Source of the DNA: JAPPHA01 sp965242975
Lineage (GTDB): Bacteria > Pseudomonadota > Alphaproteobacteria > Rhodobacterales > Rhodobacteraceae
Assembly (NCBI GenBank): GCA_965242975.1
Contig: CBDETS010000007.1
Coordinates: 5,270,001-5,334,000, forward strand
DNA length: 64,000 nucleotides
Direction of reading: 5' to 3'
A model generated the notes under the pieces. The model was given only the letters and a program-made list of their open reading frames with translations, searched no databases and had not been told where the DNA came from. Made by a program: the position numbers and the translations under genes. Below, piece after piece: positions 61,196 to 64,000 of the stretch (the first letter of the stretch is position 1; every line of letters starts with the position of its first letter).

Positions 61196-61945
61196 ATGCG
61201 GCTGGCTGGAAAGACTGCACTGGTGACGGCGGCCGGTGCAGGAATCGGACGGGCAACGGCCGTTGCATTTGCGGGCGAGGGCGCACGTGTGTTTGCCACG
61301 GATATCGACTCCCGGTCACTTGAGGGTATTGCCGACGTCGACGGCATCGAAACCCGGCCCCTGGATGTGACGTCGTCTGAGGCCGTGGCGAAAGCGGCAG
61401 GGGATCTGGGCGCTGTCGACGTCCTGTTCAATTGTGCAGGCGTCGTGCATCATGGCTCGATCCTCGAGTGCGATGAGGATGACTTCGACCATTCGGTCGA
61501 ACTGAATATCAAGGGAACCTACAGGATGACCCGGGCCTTTCTCCCGTGCATGATCGAGAAGGAACGGGGCACGATTATCTCGGTGTCGTCGGTCGTTTCG
61601 TCCATCGTTGCCGCACCGGACAGATTTGTCTACGGGGCGACGAAGGCGGCTGTCGCCGCGATGATGAAGTCGGTCGCGGCCGATTTTGTCGCTCGCGGGA
61701 TTCGCGCCAACGCCATATGTCCGGGAACGGTCGAAACTCCGAGTTGGCACGAGCGCGTTCGCGTTGGCGGCGCCAGGACGGGAGATATCAACGCGGTTCG
61801 CAGGGCATTCATTGACCGGCAGCCGATGGGTCGGATCGGTCAGCCCGAGGAAGTGGCGGCCCTGGCCGTGTATCTGGCGTCCGACGAGAGCCAATTCGTG
61901 ACCGGACAGACCATCGCGATAGATGGCGGCTGGTCCAATGTATAG
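61196..61945 (+). CDS. SDR-family 2-keto-3-deoxy-sugar-acid dehydrogenase
   Basis: 249 residues from ATG 61196, preceded by a G-rich site; upstream starts TTG 61178 and ATG 61181 are possible. Gly motif TAAGAGIGRA (11-20), NCAG (79-82), Ser131/132, Tyr146 and Lys150 in YGATK, and the C-terminal GQTIAIDGGW are all present. The typical partner of UxaA-type dehydratase and FAH in the L-fucose route: it oxidises 2-keto-3-deoxy-L-fuconate to the 2,4-diketo acid with NAD. Confidence 0.9.
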   Translation: MRLAGKTALVTAAGAGIGRATAVAFAGEGARVFATDIDSRSLEGIADVDGIETRPLDVTSSEAVAKAAGDLGAVDVLFNCAGVVHHGSILECDEDDFDHSVELNIKGTYRMTRAFLPCMIEKERGTIISVSSVVSSIVAAPDRFVYGATKAAVAAMMKSVAADFVARGIRANAICPGTVETPSWHERVRVGGARTGDINAVRRAFIDRQPMGRIGQPEEVAALAVYLASDESQFVTGQTIAIDGGWSNV

Positions 61946-61954
61946 GAACCTGGA

Positions 61955-62803
61955 ATGAAATTGATCCGATATGGCCCGCCCGGGGCCGAAAAACCGGGAA
62001 TGGTCGACGAAGATGGTCAACCAAGAGATCTTTCGGGGCATGTGGGCGACATCACGGGCTCGGTACTCGATGATCGGTCGCTCGACTGGCTGCGCGGTAT
62101 CGAATCGCAATCCCTGCCGGTGGTTGATCGGGACTGTCGGCTTGGTCCCTGTGTCGGGCAGGTCGGAAAGATCGTCTGCGTCGGGCTGAATTATTCGGAT
62201 CATGCCGCCGAAACCGGTTCGCCCACGCCAAAGGAACCGATACTGTTTTTCAAGGCGACATCGGCGATCAGCGGTCCTAACGACACGGTCGTCATTCCGC
62301 GCGATTCGATCCGCACCGACTGGGAAGTCGAACTTGGAATCGTGATCGGGTCGGAGGCCAAATACGTGGAAGAGGCCGATTCACTCGCGCATGTTGCGGG
62401 CTACTGCGTGGTCAATGACGTCTCGGAACGGGATTTCCAGACCAAGCGCGGCGGCCAGTGGGTCAAGGGCAAATCGGCAGACACCTTTTGTCCGTTGGGT
62501 CCATGGCTTGTCACGCGCGACGAGGTTCCGGACCCGCAAGACCTTGACCTGTGGCTGGACGTGGATGGCGAACGGCGACAGGACGGCAGCACGTCCAACA
62601 TGATATTTTCCGCTGCCTTCCTTGTCAGCTACATCAGCCGGTTCATGAGCCTGCAGCCTGGAGACGTGATCGCGACCGGCACGCCGGCCGGCGTTGGCAT
62701 GGGCCGGAATCCGCAGGTCTGGCTGTCTGCCGGGCAGGTCATGCGGGTTGGAGTCCAGGGCCTGGGAGAGCAGCGCCAGGTCGTGGCTGCCTGGCCCGGT
62801 TGA
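61955..62803 (+). CDS. FAH-family 2,4-diketo-3-deoxy-sugar-acid hydrolase
   Basis: 282 residues from ATG 61955, nine bases after the SDR stop. Fumarylacetoacetase-type core: VGLNYSDHAAETG, the metal ligands Glu124 and Glu126 in DWEVELGIVIG, Asp155 in VVNDVSERDFQ, and the C-terminal GDVIATGTPAGVGMGRNP. In the non-phosphorylating L-fucose pathway it splits the 2,4-diketo acid to pyruvate and L-lactate. Final step of the operon. Confidence 0.92.
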   Translation: MKLIRYGPPGAEKPGMVDEDGQPRDLSGHVGDITGSVLDDRSLDWLRGIESQSLPVVDRDCRLGPCVGQVGKIVCVGLNYSDHAAETGSPTPKEPILFFKATSAISGPNDTVVIPRDSIRTDWEVELGIVIGSEAKYVEEADSLAHVAGYCVVNDVSERDFQTKRGGQWVKGKSADTFCPLGPWLVTRDEVPDPQDLDLWLDVDGERRQDGSTSNMIFSAAFLVSYISRFMSLQPGDVIATGTPAGVGMGRNPQVWLSAGQVMRVGVQGLGEQRQVVAAWPG

Positions 62804-63090
62804 TGTTCCGGACCGGCCATTCGTCGGGGAACGCTTTCGTCGGCGGAACGCCCGCCGCATGTGGCTGACCTGGCGGGAGGGTTGGACACGCCGATGTGGC
62901 CCGCCCGAAGGCTGCGGGTCCCTCGATGGCACCCCGAGTTGCGCGATCACGTGGTCGCGCTCGGGTCATGGGCGAGAACGCTGAAGGCAGATTCGCCGGT
63001 CGTGTCTGTCGGCGCAGAGTTCGACGCGCCCGCCAACGGCAGGAATCCGAAGGAATCCGGGACACTGCACCGGAGCGCGGGAAACGCCCA

Positions 63091-64000
63091 ATGACCGAAT
63101 CCCGAAATCCAGATTCCGCCGTGACTCCAGCGAAGTCCCTCGACAGGACAATTGCCGATGCCGCCGCGTTCCTCTTTACCGTGATCATCCTGATCTACGC
63201 GGCGTCGGGGCCGCTTGGCGAGTTCGTCAGGTGGTTCATTGAAACCACGAGTGACGGTTATTCGGAGATGTCCAGGCGGGAACAGCGCCTGTTGCTCAAG
63301 CAACATTGGCTGGGCGCGGCGTTCAAGAGTTTCGAACGCGGGTTCCTGTTGCCGACCGGGCTGATTCTCGGACTTCCGATAATCATGTCCTTCTTCGTCA
63401 CCTTTCTGACGCTCCACAAGGCGCCGCACTACACGTGGGTGAACCGAATCCTGGCCGTGGCGTCAATTTGCACGTTCATGCTTTGGGTCGCCAATCTCTT
63501 CTCCGTCGACGCCGGTGTCCTGCCGGCTGCCCGCCCGGTCGATTTCGTGTTTTTCCCGATTGCCACCGTCCTGACCCTTTATCTGACCTGGAGACTGTTC
63601 GGGGGCTTTATCGTCGGTTTTTGCCTGTTCTGGATCGTGTATTTCTTCGTTCGCGGCGCGTTCCCCGACTGGATGGGGGTTCTGGCTGGCTCCGAATCGA
63701 CGTTTTCTCAATCCATGCGGTCGATGGTGCTGAACTTCTGGTCGCAGACGGGAGGCATGTTCGGCCAGCCCCTCCAGGTTGTTTCAGGAAACGTTTTGAT
63801 TTTCATCGTGTTCGGCGGAGTGCTGATGGCGTCGGGAGCCGGGGACCTCCTGATGAAGATCGCCAACCGGATCGCGGGCGGGCTGACCGGCGGTGCGGCT
63901 CATGCGGCGGTCGCAAGTTCGGCGCTTTTCGGAACCTTGTCCGGCGCCGCGATATCGAACGTCGTGTCGACCGGGGTGATGACGATCCCGGTCATCAAGC
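63091..64000 (+). CDS. TRAP transporter fused permease subunit, cut by the window end
   Basis: Reads without stop from ATG 63091 to the window edge (303 complete codons). Hydrophobic helices occur at about 28-42, 83-102, 112-128, 149-163, 167-183 and 228-246. The last visible segment, SSALFGTLSGAAISNVVSTG followed by VMTIPVIK, is the DctM signature (FG-SG-A-N-TG). With the N-terminal helices this is the DctQM-fused type. It takes up an organic acid or sugar acid with sodium; cargo unknown. It lies 287 bases after the FAH gene in the same direction. The start is approximate. Confidence 0.88.
   Translation, partial: MTESRNPDSAVTPAKSLDRTIADAAAFLFTVIILIYAASGPLGEFVRWFIETTSDGYSEMSRREQRLLLKQHWLGAAFKSFERGFLLPTGLILGLPIIMSFFVTFLTLHKAPHYTWVNRILAVASICTFMLWVANLFSVDAGVLPAARPVDFVFFPIATVLTLYLTWRLFGGFIVGFCLFWIVYFFVRGAFPDWMGVLAGSESTFSQSMRSMVLNFWSQTGGMFGQPLQVVSGNVLIFIVFGGVLMASGAGDLLMKIANRIAGGLTGGAAHAAVASSALFGTLSGAAISNVVSTGVMTIPVIK

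Overview
The window reads as a GC-rich alphaproteobacterial chromosome. The main evidence is the order rpsM-rpsK-rpoA-rplQ, later followed by rarA-crcB-rluC-atp12. From general knowledge these two blocks lie close together in many alphaproteobacteria, and an Atp12-type F1-ATPase assembly chaperone is typical of that class. I cannot name the genus. No tRNA, rRNA or CRISPR array was seen.

Layout. (1) 1-4931 is core: a histidine phosphatase, a frameshifted HAD hydrolase, an SRAP (YedK/HMCES-like) protein, and the ribosomal alpha operon, here without secY-adk in front. (2) 4932-29473 separates rplQ from rarA and looks accessory. It starts with a possible toxin/defence patch: a two-gene cassette with an IrrE-like protein that has lost HEXXH, a dead TIR-domain gene, a TerB-like/membrane pair, and hipBA. 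A citrate module follows: TctABC transporter, response regulator, histidine kinase, periplasmic binding protein, and a two-subunit ATP-citrate-lyase-like enzyme. The last gene is a 1436-residue surface protein with a C-terminal beta-barrel, preceded by fourteen copies of a 7-bp repeat. (3) 29474-33302 returns to core genes. (4) 33303-40171 is a decayed region with a Fic protein lacking the canonical motif histidine, a transposase remnant fused to a second Fic remnant, and a helicase-C3-like orphan. (5) 40315-64000 is a sugar region. It holds an ABC importer, FucU mutarotase, two PfkB kinases, an FGGY kinase, a BtpA protein and an M42 peptidase. It also holds genes matching every step of the non-phosphorylating L-fucose (or similar deoxy-sugar) route: mutarotase, aldose dehydrogenase, lactonase, UxaA-type dehydratase, SDR dehydrogenase and FAH-type hydrolase. 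It ends in a truncated TRAP permease. Two foreign-looking insertions interrupt it: a PD-(D/E)XK nuclease-like gene, and an EEP gene next to a DUF5131/TcmP three-Cys pair.

How it works together. The citrate module has a coherent logic of sensing, import and cleavage to acetyl-CoA plus oxaloacetate. Its tctCBA promoter shows a consensus -10 with three 11-bp-spaced direct repeats in place of a -35, as expected for an OmpR/PhoB-type activator. The sugar region links import to oxidative cleavage of a 6-deoxy sugar, probably to pyruvate and lactate or lactaldehyde. Several genes are broken (HAD, the IrrE partner, TIR, transposase, second Fic, sugar isomerase), which suggests continuing gene decay, although single-base indels could also be assembly errors.
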